The position numbers and the translations under genes are program-made. Shown here one piece after another: positions 10,905 to 20,900 of a DNA stretch of 64,000 nt; within the stretch, counting starts at the first letter, position 1, and each line of letters starts with the position of its first letter. Under the pieces are notes generated by a model, which worked only from the letters and a program-made list of their open reading frames with translations, had not been told where the DNA came from and did not search any database. Source of the stretch: Vicinamibacterales bacterium (GTDB lineage: Bacteria > Acidobacteriota > Vicinamibacteria > Vicinamibacterales > UBA2999); NCBI GenBank assembly GCA_030680175.1, contig JAUXWO010000117.1:62001-126000 (forward strand), read 5' to 3'.

Positions 10905-11768
10905 ATGAGGGATCTGGCTGGGCGGAGCGGAGTGGCGGTACTGATGGTGTCGGCCCTTCTGGTGGGCGCGGCGGCGGCGCAGTCGAGCGATGACTGGCGC
11001 CCGCTCGATCTCGAGCACACCCTCTATCTGGAGCTGGCGTCGGGGCGGGTGGTCATCGAGCTGATGCCGGCGATGGCGCCGGCGCATGCGGCGAACGTGA
11101 AGGCGCTCGTGCGTGAGGGCTACTTCGATGGCCTCACGATCAACCGGGTCCAGGACAACTACGTCGTCCAGTGGGGGGATGCGGGGCAGGGCGACGCGCG
11201 GCGCGAGATCAAAACGGCGAAGCGGACGTTGCCGGCGGAGTTCGACGTGCCGATCGACCCGGCGATGCCGTTCACGCCCGCGCCGGACCCGGATGTGTAT
11301 GCGGCCGCGACGGGCTGGTCGCAGGGGTTCCCGGTGGCCCGCGACCCCGAATCGGGCCGCATGTGGATGACGCACTGTTACGGCACGCTCGGCACCGCGC
11401 GCGGCAACGATGCCGACAGTGGCGGCGGCACGCAGCTCTTCGTCGTCATCGGCCACGCGCCGCGGCATCTGGACCGCAACGACACCGCGTTCGGCCGCGT
11501 GGTGCAGGGGATGGAGCTGCTGTCGGTCCTGCCGCGCGGCACGGGCCCGCTCGGCACCTACGAGCGTGCGGACCAGCGCGTGCGGATCGAGCGCATCCGC
11601 GTGGCCGCCGACGTCCCCGAGGTTGAGCGCACGCGCCTGGAGGTGATGCGCACGGACACGCCGGCGTTTGCCTCGCACGTCGAGTCAAGAAGAACCCGCG
11701 CCGAGGAGTGGTTCAAGTACCGCGTAAGCCGCATCGAGATCTGCAACGTCCCGGTGCCGGCAAGATAG
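10905..11768 (+). CDS. Secreted cyclophilin-type peptidyl-prolyl cis-trans isomerase
   Basis: A 287-residue protein with an N-terminal signal peptide (VAVLMVSALLVGAAAAQS) followed by a cyclophilin domain. The domain is recognised by IELMPAMAPAHAANVKALVREGYFDGLTINRVQDNYVVQWGD, written here across the strand-helix-strand core, and by QLFVVIGHAPRHLDRNDTAFGRVVQGMELL. It probably assists folding of proteins outside the cytoplasm. The canonical catalytic Arg/Phe segment is altered to INRVQDNYVVQWGD, so activity may differ from classical cyclophilin A. About 35 C-terminal residues follow the domain. A TACACT hexamer at 10882 could be a -10 element. Confidence 0.85.
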   Translation: MRDLAGRSGVAVLMVSALLVGAAAAQSSDDWRPLDLEHTLYLELASGRVVIELMPAMAPAHAANVKALVREGYFDGLTINRVQDNYVVQWGDAGQGDARREIKTAKRTLPAEFDVPIDPAMPFTPAPDPDVYAAATGWSQGFPVARDPESGRMWMTHCYGTLGTARGNDADSGGGTQLFVVIGHAPRHLDRNDTAFGRVVQGMELLSVLPRGTGPLGTYERADQRVRIERIRVAADVPEVERTRLEVMRTDTPAFASHVESRRTRAEEWFKYRVSRIEICNVPVPAR

Positions 11769-11990
11769 ATAACAGGAATCTCGTGCCGTGGTGATCTGGT
11801 GACATGGTGATCTGATGTGCGAAGCCCCGATCTCGGGATCTCTCTCCTGAGCTCAGCAGATAGATCCGCGCATCTGGACATCCCACATCCGATCACCACA
11901 TCAGGTCGTCAGATCAGAAGCTAGATCTGACATCTGGACATCCCACATCAGATCACCACATCACCACATCACGAGATCACCAGATCTATC
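11768..11990. repeat. Family A repeat, inverted arrangement
   Basis: TGATCTGGTGACATGGTGATC-type words at 11783-11825 face complementary words (CATCCCACATCCGATCACC and CACATCACGAGATCACCAG) at 11878-11985. Two tandem copies of the right arm are visible. It overlaps the last codons of vapC at 11986. Confidence 0.75.
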
Positions 11991-12366
11991 TGATGTCTGT
12001 CTTCCTGAAGTCGTCTCCGACATATAGCAGCGTATCGCCCGCCACGGCGGCGACCGCGTAGCTCATGCAGTCGCCGAAGTTGAGTGCGGCGGGATGCCTC
12101 CCGCGTCCGAACTGCTGGTAGGCGCGCACGGCTTCGCGCCAGTGCGTCTCGTCGAACGTCACCACGGTCAGGCCGAGTTCGTCGACGAGCCGTTCGACAT
12201 CGCGTGGCGCGTGCGCTCCCCGGTAGCGGCTCAGCACGAGGCCGGTTTCCACCAGCGTGGGCGTCCCGACGCGCACCGGGTCGGCGCCGAGGATCGCGTC
12301 GACGAGTGCGAGGTGGTTGGCTTCGCCGCGGAGGATGGCGATGAGCGCCGAGGTATCGACCGTCAT
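11986..12366 (-). CDS. vapC: VapC-family PIN-domain toxin
   Basis: A 126-residue PIN-domain ribonuclease toxin. Acidic active-site residues are visible in the N-terminal VDTSALIAIL motif (D4), in PTLVETGLVL and in FGDCMSYAVA. It would cleave RNA unless bound by its antitoxin. The ATG at 12366 overlaps the antitoxin stop codon (ATGA), which marks translational coupling. A longer frame extends upstream through vapB in another frame and is not real. The C-terminus (YVGDDFRKTDIR) runs into the family A repeat. Confidence 0.9.
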   Translation of the reverse strand: MTVDTSALIAILRGEANHLALVDAILGADPVRVGTPTLVETGLVLSRYRGAHAPRDVERLVDELGLTVVTFDETHWREAVRAYQQFGRGRHPAALNFGDCMSYAVAAVAGDTLLYVGDDFRKTDIR

Positions 12367-12632
12367 ACGCCGCCCGGGCCGTAGCCGAGGATGTCGTCTT
12401 CCTCTTCGCGGGTGAGTGGCCGGGCGTGCCCGGCGTCGGGCACGTGTGGCCACACATCCTTCTTCAGGAACCGCAGCACGCGCGTGCGTCGTTCGTTGAC
12501 GGACCGGCCGGCGAGCCGCTGGCGCCGTTCGAGGAGCGCGCGGCGGATGGCTTCGGTCTTGGTCTCGCCGGTGAGCGCCGCCACTTCGGCCGCGAGCCGC
12601 TCGACCTCGAGGTTCTTGAGGTTCAGAGCCAT
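12363..12632 (-). CDS. vapB: VapB-type antitoxin (PSK/RHH-like)
   Basis: An 89-residue antitoxin of the Rv0623/PSK transcription-factor family. The N-terminus (MALNLKNLEVERLAAEVAALTGETKTEAIRRAL, split here into strand and helices) is the DNA-binding part. The acidic, Pro/Gly-rich C-terminus (EEEDDILGYGPGG) would wrap the VapC active site. It overlaps vapC by 4 bp. Such antitoxins repress their own operon. Confidence 0.88.
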   Translation of the reverse strand: MALNLKNLEVERLAAEVAALTGETKTEAIRRALLERRQRLAGRSVNERRTRVLRFLKKDVWPHVPDAGHARPLTREEEDDILGYGPGGV

Positions 12633-12793
12633 GATTACACCATGGTAGAATCAGTGTCGGGGCCTCTGTCAAGCAGCGCGCGCGGAGCAGCACGTCAACC
12701 TGCCGTGTGAAGGCCAGCCAAGCCAGCCAGCTGTTGACAGGAATTCCGGCAATGACTTAACTTCAGGTTAAGTCGTGCGCCTGGGGACAAGGC

Positions 12794-13111
12794 GTGGAAG
12801 ACCGCCCCACGCCGCTCGACCCGGCCAGAGCGTTCGAGGTGATCCAGCATCTGCTGGACGAAGAGGACACGGTCTCTCTGTCTGCACACGCTCGGGAGCG
12901 GGCCCGGGAGCGGCACTTCACGGTGGACGACGTCCTCAACGTGTTGCGGCGCGGCGTGGTCTCTGCGAACCCCGGGTGGGACGAGCGTTTTCAGAACTGG
13001 AAGTATCGCGTCGTGGGCCCCGATTGCGACAACCATCCGCTCGTGCTGATCGTCGCCATTCAGCCCGAGTTCGCGCGCATCGTCGTGATCACCGGAACGG
13101 ACACCCCATGA
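12794..13111 (+). CDS. DUF4258 protein, probable toxin of a toxin-antitoxin pair
   Basis: A 105-residue protein with the DUF4258 pattern SAHARERARERHFTVDDVLNVL, followed by strands ending in VLIVAIQPEFARIVVIT. DUF4258 proteins have a BECR/RelE-like small-nuclease look and are often found before MqsA-like antitoxins. Its stop codon overlaps the ATG of the next gene (ATGA), so the two are translationally coupled. Toxicity is inferred from context. Confidence 0.78.
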   Translation: MEDRPTPLDPARAFEVIQHLLDEEDTVSLSAHARERARERHFTVDDVLNVLRRGVVSANPGWDERFQNWKYRVVGPDCDNHPLVLIVAIQPEFARIVVITGTDTP

Positions 13112-13641
13112 CGATCACAAAGGTCAGGCGCTGCGTGGATTGCGGAGCCCCGCAGGAGCAGGTGCGCCGTGCGATCGACTACGCCGAGTCGGGGCTCGAC
13201 AACGTCCGCCTGCTGAACGTGCCCGTGTGGGTGTGCACGAACGGCCACGAGGAGCTGGCGGTGCCTGCCGTGACCGAGCTCCATGCGATGCTCGCGCAGC
13301 TCATCATCCGCAAGCCGGCGCCGCTTCGTGGCGCCGAGATCCGGTTTCTGCGCCGGCAGACGGGGCTGCAGGCGAAGGAGTTCGCCGAGCGCATCGGGCT
13401 GACCCCGGTGTCGCTCTCGCGTTTCGAGACCAACGCCCGCCACGCGACGCGCAGGGTCGACCTGCTGATTCGGCTGGCGGCTGCCGCGCTCATCGCCGGT
13501 CGCGACGGCAACCCATTTCCCTCCGACCTGGCGCCGCTCGTCGAGCGGCTCGAAGCGTGGGACGTCGGCAGCCACACGCTGCGCCATGTGGAGGCCGCTG
13601 CGCCGGAACGGGAGTGGGAGACGGCCGGCGACATCCGGTAG
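13108..13641 (+). CDS. MqsA-like antitoxin (YgiT zinc finger plus Xre HTH)
   Basis: A 177-residue protein starting at the ATG at 13108 that overlaps the preceding toxin gene. An N-terminal zinc-finger-like part has C9-x2-C12 and, further on, CTNGHEEL. The second pair is C...H rather than the usual C-x2-C of YgiT. A helix-turn-helix follows (GAEIRFLRRQTGLQAKEFAERIGLTPVSLSRFE), typical of Xre-type repressors. It should neutralise the DUF4258 protein and autoregulate the operon. A longer frame starting at 12775 is an artefact of the high GC. Confidence 0.85.
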   Translation: MTITKVRRCVDCGAPQEQVRRAIDYAESGLDNVRLLNVPVWVCTNGHEELAVPAVTELHAMLAQLIIRKPAPLRGAEIRFLRRQTGLQAKEFAERIGLTPVSLSRFETNARHATRRVDLLIRLAAAALIAGRDGNPFPSDLAPLVERLEAWDVGSHTLRHVEAAAPEREWETAGDIR

Positions 13642-13733
13642 ATCGGACAGGCCACTCCAGTCTCACAGATCAGAAGTTCGGGCGCTGGATGGGCATCGGT
13701 GGGTTGGTATCGTTGCCGGCAGAGGGTCTCACC

Positions 13734-13943
13734 ATGAAGAACTACACGGCGGTCATCGAGCGGGACGCCGAGACGGGGCTGTACGTGGCGTGGGTGCCTG
13801 GCTTCCCGGGGGCGCACAGCCAGGGCGGGACGCTCGACGAACTCCGGGCCAATCTCCGGGAGGTGATCGAGATGCTCCTTGAAGATGGCGCCCCCAGGCT
13901 CGAAAGCGAGTTCATCGGCACTCAGACCGTCGAAGTGGCGTAG
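13734..13943 (+). CDS. hicB: HicB-like antitoxin
   Basis: A 69-residue HicB-family protein with the partial RNase H-like fold (YTAVIERDAETGLYVAWVPGFPGAHSQGGTLDEL, then REVIEMLLEDG). The ATG at 13734 fits the conserved N-terminus. HicB proteins neutralise HicA mRNA interferases. Here only an 18-codon fragment of hicA remains 2 bp downstream, so this antitoxin is orphaned. Confidence 0.85.
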   Translation: MKNYTAVIERDAETGLYVAWVPGFPGAHSQGGTLDELRANLREVIEMLLEDGAPRLESEFIGTQTVEVA

Positions 13944-13945
13944 CC

Positions 13946-14002
13946 GTGGGGAGGCCGCCGGTCCTCAAACCTCGGGAGGTCGTAGCGCTCAACCGCGCGT
14001 GA
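13946..14002 (+). pseudogene. hicA: hicA remnant (first 18 codons)
   Basis: Starting at GTG 13946, the frame reads GRPPVLKPREVVALN and then stops. This matches the N-terminal helix of HicA toxins (LPxLKPREVVxxLE). The rest, including the double-stranded RNA-binding-like fold and the catalytic His, is absent. The sequence turns into family A repeat within 50 bp. The toxin has been destroyed by a deletion or insertion. Confidence 0.7.
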
Positions 14003-14048
14003 CCGCGCCTCCGCGTCCGAGCGAAGCTGACCCAGCCGCACCAGCTCA

Positions 14049-14126
14049 TCAGGTCAGAAGATAGATCTGACATCTGACATCCCACATCCGATCTCCACAT
14101 CACCACCTCACGAGATCTCCAGATGT
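14049..14126. repeat. Family A repeat, left side of the defence island
   Basis: The block includes CAGAAGATAGATCTGACATC and CACATCACCACCTCACGAGAT. It is in the same orientation as, and strongly similar to, the copy at 42416-42485 on the far side of the island. Confidence 0.8.
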
Positions 14127-14367
14127 GCCCCCTCCTTCGCGCCAGATCTTGGCAGTCCCAATAAGAATATTCCCTTCGTTTTCAGCTAGTTGCAGGAATT
14201 GACCTGCATATTTCCATTCCTTGTCCGTCTAATTAGTAGGCGCATCGCGCCGGGACCGGCCGTCGAGGTGTGACCCGGGCTGTCGCGGGTCCGTGCGATG
14301 GTGTGGCCCCGGGGACGAACGCGTTTGACTTCACTGGACCCGTAGCAGACGATTGCGCACCGATTCG
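14127..14367. other. Intergenic region before mcrB
   Basis: About 240 bp. The first part (14160-14240) is clearly AT-richer than its surroundings and may hold the promoter of the mcrBC/DISARM transcript. No -35/-10 pair fits well, so none is annotated. No ORF or RNA gene is seen. Confidence 0.5.
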
Positions 14368-16527
14368 ATGGACAACCCTTTCTTCGAGCGCCCGGTTCCC
14401 AGTCCCAGACGCATGACCCAGACCACTCTCGAGCAGGCCATCCAGTCCTTCGATCGCTCAGCCGTGGCCCCCGTGGAGGCTGCGGCCGAGAAGGCTCGGG
14501 CGGAGATCCTCTCGCGATTCCCGATGGAGGCGTGGCCGGACCTCCCGCTCGAGCGCTACGCGCTCGGGCAGCCCGACTCCACGGACACCTACTGCCGATG
14601 GCTGGAGTACGACAGCACGGACTTGGGTAGCATTGCCGGGGGCAGTGCGCAGAAACACATCATCTTCAAGCGGAAGCACAAGTCTGGCTGGTACTTTCCC
14701 CAGCGGTTCAAGAGCGTGGAAGAAGCGTGGGAAGCGCTTCGCGCCGACTTCGTGACGCTGTTGGCGCGCGCCTCCGAGGATCGCTGGCAGGAACTCGCGG
14801 AACTCCTGCCGTTCCAGTTCGGGCCGGCGCTCACGCTCAAGACACTCCATATCTATTTCCCCGACCGGATTCTGCCCGTCTACTCGCGCGATCACTTGAC
14901 GCACTTCCGCTATCGGCTGACGGGTGAGGATGCGAAGACCGCACGTAAGCTCGACCCGGTGACCCTGAACAAGGCCGTCGCCGACGTGCTTCGGGCGCGA
15001 CCCGAGCTTTCCGGTTGGACACCAAAGGAACTGGAGCGGCTTCTCTACCACTGGGACGATCCGCGCCAGTCGGGGAGCGTCTACAAGATTGCGCCCGGGA
15101 GGAACGCGAAGCATTGGAACGACTGTCTTCAGAACGGGTACGTCTGCGTGGGTTGGGATCGCGTCGGCGATCTCAGGAGCTACGAGACCTTTGAGGAGTT
15201 CGAGACGCGCTTCCGAGAGGAGTACGAGAAGGATGGGGCGGGAGGACGAGCGGCGGCAACCAGGAAGGCAAAAGAGCTGTGGCTGCTGACAAAACTCGAA
15301 CCTGGAGACCGGATACTCGCGAATCAGGGGACCAGCGAGATCCTAGCGGTCGGTGAAGTTGTCGATCCCGTCTACGAGTGGCTGGAGGATCGGCCCGAGT
15401 ACCGCCATGTCGTGCATGTGAAGTGGGACACGACGCTGGCGCGGCCGGTGCCCCCGCAGAAGCGATGGGCGTTCCTGACCATCGCGCCCGTTTCACGCGT
15501 CGAGTACGACCGGCTGATGAATGGAGAGAGCGACCCACCGCCGCCGCCCCCGCCCGATCCGCTCTTCGCGGAGCTTGCCGAGCTGCTGGACGAGCGAAAA
15601 CAGCTCGTGCTCTACGGTCCCCCTGGAACCGGAAAGACCTACACAGCCCGTCGGTTTCTGCTGCATTGGCTGTTGTCGCAGGCAGGCGAAGAGTCCGGAC
15701 CGGTCCTGGTCGATCGCGACCGAAACCGGGATGCCTGGACAAGGCTGACGAAGCCCGGGAAGAAAGGGGTCGCCCAGGTCACGATGCTGACCTTCCATCC
15801 CTCTTATTCGTACGAGGACTTCGTCGAGGGGTATCGCCCGCAGCCGGCGGAAGGCAGCGGCCTGAAACTCGCCCTCGAGGACGGCATATTCAAGAGGGTG
15901 TGCCGCGAGGCACGGGAAACGCCCCTGCAGCCGTTCGTGGTGTTCATTGACGAGATCAATCGTGCGAACCTGCCGAAGGTGCTCGGCGAGCTGATCACGG
16001 TGCTTGAAGCGGACAAGCGAGGTCTCTCGGTGACGCTGCCGCAGAGCAAGGAGCTCTTCTCGATCCCGGAGAACGTGTACATCGTGGGCACGATGAACAC
16101 GGCGGATCGCAGCATCAAGGTGCTGGATGCCGCGATCCGTCGCCGTTTCGCGTTCCACGAGCTCATGCCCCAGGTGGACTTGCTGGCCGGCGTGCAGTTC
16201 GGCGACCTCGCGCTGGACGCCTTCCTCGACTACCTGAATGCCCGGATCAGCAAGAAGGAAGGGCGCGAGAAGCAGATTGGACACTCCGTGTTCTTCGTCG
16301 GCGAAGACCCGGTGTCACAAGTGGAGGAGTTCGCCCGGCGTATCAAGCACGAGGTGATCCCGCTGTTGCAGGAGTACTGCTACGAAGACTACACCGCGCT
16401 TGCCGACTACCTCGGTAATGAGGTGGTCAACGAGAAGATGGAGCGACTCAACTCCGATCTTCTCCAGCAGCCTCAGGCACTGGCAGATGCACTGGCCAGG
16501 CTGATCGCGAAGGACTCGGGGGAATGA
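14368..16527 (+). CDS. mcrB: McrB-like GTPase with N-terminal modified-base-reader-like region
   Basis: An AAA+ GTPase that drives the McrBC modification-dependent endonuclease. I use the ATG at 14368 (719 aa); ATG 14413 is also possible. The N-terminal 370 or so residues include an EVE/PUA-like segment (VYKIAPGRNAKHWNDC...GYVCVGWDRVGDL, then LEPGDRILANQGTSEILAVGEV), a fold used to bind modified bases; this assignment is by pattern only. The motor has Walker A GPPGTGKT (417-424), Walker B-like FVVFIDEINRAN and the McrB signature MNTADRS (576-582). The stop codon overlaps the mcrC start. Confidence 0.9.
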   Translation: MDNPFFERPVPSPRRMTQTTLEQAIQSFDRSAVAPVEAAAEKARAEILSRFPMEAWPDLPLERYALGQPDSTDTYCRWLEYDSTDLGSIAGGSAQKHIIFKRKHKSGWYFPQRFKSVEEAWEALRADFVTLLARASEDRWQELAELLPFQFGPALTLKTLHIYFPDRILPVYSRDHLTHFRYRLTGEDAKTARKLDPVTLNKAVADVLRARPELSGWTPKELERLLYHWDDPRQSGSVYKIAPGRNAKHWNDCLQNGYVCVGWDRVGDLRSYETFEEFETRFREEYEKDGAGGRAAATRKAKELWLLTKLEPGDRILANQGTSEILAVGEVVDPVYEWLEDRPEYRHVVHVKWDTTLARPVPPQKRWAFLTIAPVSRVEYDRLMNGESDPPPPPPPDPLFAELAELLDERKQLVLYGPPGTGKTYTARRFLLHWLLSQAGEESGPVLVDRDRNRDAWTRLTKPGKKGVAQVTMLTFHPSYSYEDFVEGYRPQPAEGSGLKLALEDGIFKRVCREARETPLQPFVVFIDEINRANLPKVLGELITVLEADKRGLSVTLPQSKELFSIPENVYIVGTMNTADRSIKVLDAAIRRRFAFHELMPQVDLLAGVQFGDLALDAFLDYLNARISKKEGREKQIGHSVFFVGEDPVSQVEEFARRIKHEVIPLLQEYCYEDYTALADYLGNEVVNEKMERLNSDLLQQPQALADALARLIAKDSGE

Positions 16528-17831
16528 CGGGCCACACACCGCCATCAGTCGTGCTCCAGGAGTGGGGTAGTGCCGACATGCCGGGCGTTCGCCTGACATC
16601 GTCGGATCATCGGCTGGTCGCGGTGCTCAAGACTCGCGGTCAGCTCGTCCTAACCGAGACGTCAACCGGTGTCCGGGTTGAGGCGGCGGGATGCGTCGGC
16701 GTGGCACGCCTCCAGGCGCTCTCGGTGGTCGTCGAGCCGAGGCTGCTCGATGGCCACAAGAACCTCGTGCGGCTGCTTGACTTCGTCCACGGACTGGGCC
16801 TGCTGCGGCGTCTCCGGGAACGCGCGACGTTCGATGCCGAGGGCACGGACTTGTTCGACCTCGTGGCCTGGCTGCTTGCCGACGCCTGCGATGAGGTCCT
16901 TCGTGTTGGCGTGCATGCCGACTACCTCCCACAACACGAGGAGCTGACAACGCTCCGAGGGCGAATCGATGTGCGGACGCAGGTGCTGCGCCGGTGGGGC
17001 CGCGTCGACCGGCTGGCCTGCGATTTCGATGAACGGTCCCGCGAAGTGGTGGAGAATCGCTGGCTGCTGCGGGCCCTCAGAATTGCGCGGCGAGGAGTCC
17101 GCACGCCAAGCGTCGCGACTCTTGTGAAGCGCACCGATGAGGTCTGGAGCGAACTCTGTAGCGACGACGCGACGGAGGCGTTGGTGCGTCCGGAGCGGAC
17201 GCGGCAGACGGCGCACTACGCGGGTGCACTTGCGCTGGCGCAGATGGTCTGTGACGGCCAGACGGTCTCCAACCCCCTTGCCGGCGGCGGTGCCGCGGGC
17301 TTTTCGTTTCTGCTCGACATGCCAAGGCTCTTCGAGGACTTCGTGGCCACCGTCCTCGAGCGCGCACTCTCGACGCCGCCTTTCGGCGTTCATCGGCAGC
17401 CGCGGGAGCGGTCGATCCTGTGGGACCCCGACGCGAACCGCTCATACGGCCACGTTCGCCCTGACATCCTGCTTCGTACCGGGGACGGTCGGTGTCTCCC
17501 CGTGGACGCGAAGTACAAGAACTACTCGCGGGCGAGACTGCAGCCGGCAGACCTCTACCAGGGAGCCGTGTACGCCCTGTCTCTTGCGTCTGCTGGTGGG
17601 GACGGCGTTCGGCGTACTGTCATGCTCTACCCAAGGCCCGCGCAGGAACTGCCGCAGGATGCGCTGCGAGTCCAGGTCCGAACGAGCGCCTCCGGAATCG
17701 CCGAGGTCTCCCTGCTGGGCGTCAACGTTGAGGCGCTGCTCACTCATGCAATGGCGGGCGCGGAGGCCGGCCGTGTTGTTGACCACCTCTGTGCCTCGGC
17801 CGGCCCCGAACTGCTGAGCGTGGCGGTATGA
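16524..17831 (+). CDS. mcrC: McrC-like endonuclease subunit
   Basis: A 435-residue partner of McrB. The N-terminal half is the McrB-contacting domain. The C-terminal half is a PD-(D/E)XK nuclease with D314 (HVRPDILL) and D328-A-K330 (PVDAKYKNY), which cleaves DNA once McrB has translocated. The ATG at 16524 overlaps the mcrB stop (ATGA), so the two are coupled. The gene ends 67 bp before drmD, with a GGCACC repeat in the gap, so mcrBC and DISARM may be co-transcribed. Confidence 0.9.
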   Translation: MTGHTPPSVVLQEWGSADMPGVRLTSSDHRLVAVLKTRGQLVLTETSTGVRVEAAGCVGVARLQALSVVVEPRLLDGHKNLVRLLDFVHGLGLLRRLRERATFDAEGTDLFDLVAWLLADACDEVLRVGVHADYLPQHEELTTLRGRIDVRTQVLRRWGRVDRLACDFDERSREVVENRWLLRALRIARRGVRTPSVATLVKRTDEVWSELCSDDATEALVRPERTRQTAHYAGALALAQMVCDGQTVSNPLAGGGAAGFSFLLDMPRLFEDFVATVLERALSTPPFGVHRQPRERSILWDPDANRSYGHVRPDILLRTGDGRCLPVDAKYKNYSRARLQPADLYQGAVYALSLASAGGDGVRRTVMLYPRPAQELPQDALRVQVRTSASGIAEVSLLGVNVEALLTHAMAGAEAGRVVDHLCASAGPELLSVAV

Positions 17832-17885
17832 GCTGCAGACGTGGGACGGGTGACCAGCGGATCGACAGCCCGAGTGGCGCACCCG

Positions 17886-17930
17886 ACGCACCGCACCTGT
17901 GGCACCAGAGGCACCTGTGGCACCCGTAGC
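17886..17930. repeat. Family D short repeat (GGCACCTGT units)
   Basis: GCACCTGTGGCACCAGAGGC-type units span the drmD start and encode its APEAPVAPVA N-terminus. They are the reverse-complement sense of the GGTGCC repeats at 54940 and 59671. Confidence 0.6.
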
Positions 17931-20900
17931 AACCGACCTCCCCCCCACCCCCGGCGAGATCGTCCGCGTCCGCTCGCGGCGGTACCTCGTGGAAGGCGTC
18001 ACGCCTGCCCCCGCGCCGGAGGACCAGACCCTCGTCCGCCTTTCCTGTCTCGAAGACGACGCCGAAGGCGAAGAGCTGGAGGTGCTGTGGGAGAGGGAGG
18101 TGGATGCGCAGCGCGTGAGCGAGGCCGACTGGTCGCGTCTCGCGCAGGGGCAGTTCGATCTGCCGCGCCACTTCGCCGCCTACTACCGCACGCTGCGCTG
18201 GAACACGGTCACCTCCACCGACCCGAAGCTGTTCCAGGCGCCGTATCGCGCCGGGATCCGCATCGACGCCTACCAGCTCGAGCCGCTGCGCAAGGCGCTG
18301 CTGCTGCCGCGCGTGAACCTGTTCATCGCAGACGATGTCGGTCTCGGCAAGACCATCGAGGCCGGGCTCATCGTTCGTGAGCTCCTCATGCGCCAGCGCG
18401 TCCGCCGCATTGTCGTGGCCGCGCCGCCGTCGGTGCTGCTGCAGTGGAAGGAGGAGCTGGACCAGCGCTTCGGCCTCACGTTCGTCGTGCTCGACCGCGA
18501 CTACGTCCGCCGCATGCGCCAGGAGCGCGGCTTCTCGGTGAACCCCTGGGCCACGCATTCGCGCTTCATCGTGTCGCACCACCTGCTGCGCGACGAAGAC
18601 GACGCCTCGCCGCTGCGCGACTGGCTCGGCACGTTCGCGCCGCAGAGCCTGCTGATCCTGGACGAGGCGCACAACGCGGCGCCGGCCAGCGGCGCGCGCT
18701 ACGCCGTGGACTCGCAGTTCACGAAGTCGATTCGCGAGCTGGCGCCGCTCTTCGAGCACCGCCTGTTCCTGTCGGCCACGCCGCACAACGGCCACTCCAA
18801 CAGCTTCTCGGCGCTGCTCGAGATCCTGGACCCGCAGCGCTTCTGCCGCGGCGTGCCGGTGGAGAGCGCAAAGCAGCTGGATGCGGTGATGGTGCGCCGG
18901 CTCAAGGAGGACCTGCGGCGGCTCGAGGGCGGCTTCCCGGATCGGAAGATCGAGGAGGTGGCCATCGACGGCCTGCCCGCGGACGATCCGGCGCTGCTGC
19001 TGCCCGAGCTTCTCGACGAGTATCGCGAGGCGCGCGAGGAACGGCTGAAGGATGCGCCGAAGTCGGTGCAGAACGCGGCGGGCCTCGTGCTGTGCAGCCT
19101 GCAGAAGCGGCTGCTGTCGTCCGTCGAGGCGTTCGCCTGCACGCTCCGCGTCCACCGCCGGGCGTTCGAGGCCGCGGCGGCGAAGGCCGCGCCCGCGCCC
19201 TCGGGCCCCGTGCCGGCCTCGCTCAAGCTGCTGGCCACCACCCCGGATGCAGACGACGACCGCGCGGACGCGTCCGAGGAGGACGTGGCGGAGCAGGAAG
19301 AGGCCGCGATGGAGGCGGCCACGGCGCGCGGGATGACCGGCACGTCCGCCGACGCCTACGCCCGCGAACGCGACCTGCTGGCGCGCATGACCGACGTGGC
19401 CGACGCCGCGCGCGGCCGCGCCGACGCGCGCGTGAAGCACCTGGTGGACTGGTGCAAGGCCAACCCCCACAGCCGTGTGCTGGTCTTCACCGAGTACGGC
19501 GACACCAAGCGTTATCTGGAGCGCCAGCTCCGCGCGGCGCTCACGCCCGGGCAGGAAGCAGATCCGCGAATCGCGACGTTTCACGGCGGCATGGGAGACG
19601 AGGCGCGCGAGGAGGTGAAGCGCGCCTTCAACACCGACCCGGCGAAGCACCCGCTGCGCGTGCTGATCGCCACCGACGCCGCGCGCGAGGGCGTCAACCT
19701 GCAGAACCACTGCGCGGATCTCTTCCACTTCGACGTGCCGTGGAACCCGAGCCGTCTCGAGCAGCGCAACGGCCGTATCGATCGCAAGCTCCAGCGCGCG
19801 CCCGAGGTCCGCTGCCGCTACTTCGTCTACGCCCAGCGTCCCGAAGATCGCGTGCTGAAGGCGCTGGTGGAGAAGACGAAGGTGATCCGCCGCCAGCTCG
19901 GGAGCCTGGCGCCCGTGCTCGAACGGAAGCTCGAGGATCGCCTGAGCGCCGGCTTCGCACGCCGGGACGCGGCGTCACTCGTGCAGGCCATCGAGCACGA
20001 GCAGGTGGACGCCGGGCAGGAGCGCGCGACGGCGCAGGAACTCGAGGCCACGCGCCAGCGCGACCACGAGCTGATGGCGCAGATCTCGGAGCTGGGGACG
20101 CTGCTCGGCAAGTCCCGCGAGTGGCTGCGCCTGGAAGAGCCCGATCTCCGCCAGGCCATCTCGTGCGGCCTCGAGCTGATGGGCGTCGAGCCGCTCCAGC
20201 CGGGCGGGCAGGACGGCGAGTACGCGCTGCCGGACCTGACGAGCCGGCTCCAGGCGAACCCCTCGTGGATGTACACCCTCGACACCCTGCGCGCGCCGCA
20301 GCGCAAGGGGCAGCAGACGTGGGAGTGGCGCCGCCAGCAGCCCGTCCGCCCCGTCGTCTTTCAGGACCAGGGCACGCTCGACGCGCACGCCGTCCACCTG
20401 CACCTCGAGCACCGCTTCGTCCAGCGTCTGCTCGGCCGCTTCCGCTCGCAGGGCTTCACGCTGCACGACCTGTCGCGCGCCTGCATCGGCGTGTCGGACG
20501 ATCCGGTGGCACGTGTCATCCTGCTCGGCCGCCTCTCGCTCTACGGCGAGCGCGCCTCGCGCCTGCACGACGAGATCCTAGCCGTGGCCGCGCGGTGGAC
20601 CGACGGCGCCATCCGCAAGGAGCCGCTCAAGCCCTACGCCGGCGAGACGCTCGACAAGACCATCGGCCTCCTCGAACGCACGCTCAGCCGCAGCGCGCCG
20701 CACGACCTGCCCCCGCAGGTGGTGCAGCGTCTGGCCTCCGGCGCCGTGCGCGACCTCGACGAACTGCGCCCGCACCTGAAGGCGCAGGCCGGGGAGCTGA
20801 CGGCAACGGCGACGAAGCAGCTCACCTCGCGCGGCGACAAGGAGGCCGCCGAGATGCGCGCCATCCTCGACGCTCAGCGCGCGCGCATCCGGAAGACGCA

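Noticed and set aside
11878-11990. Possible CRISPR array in the CATCACCACATC repeats
   Set aside because: Units are 6-12 bp, degenerate and without constant-length spacers; there are no cas genes nearby.
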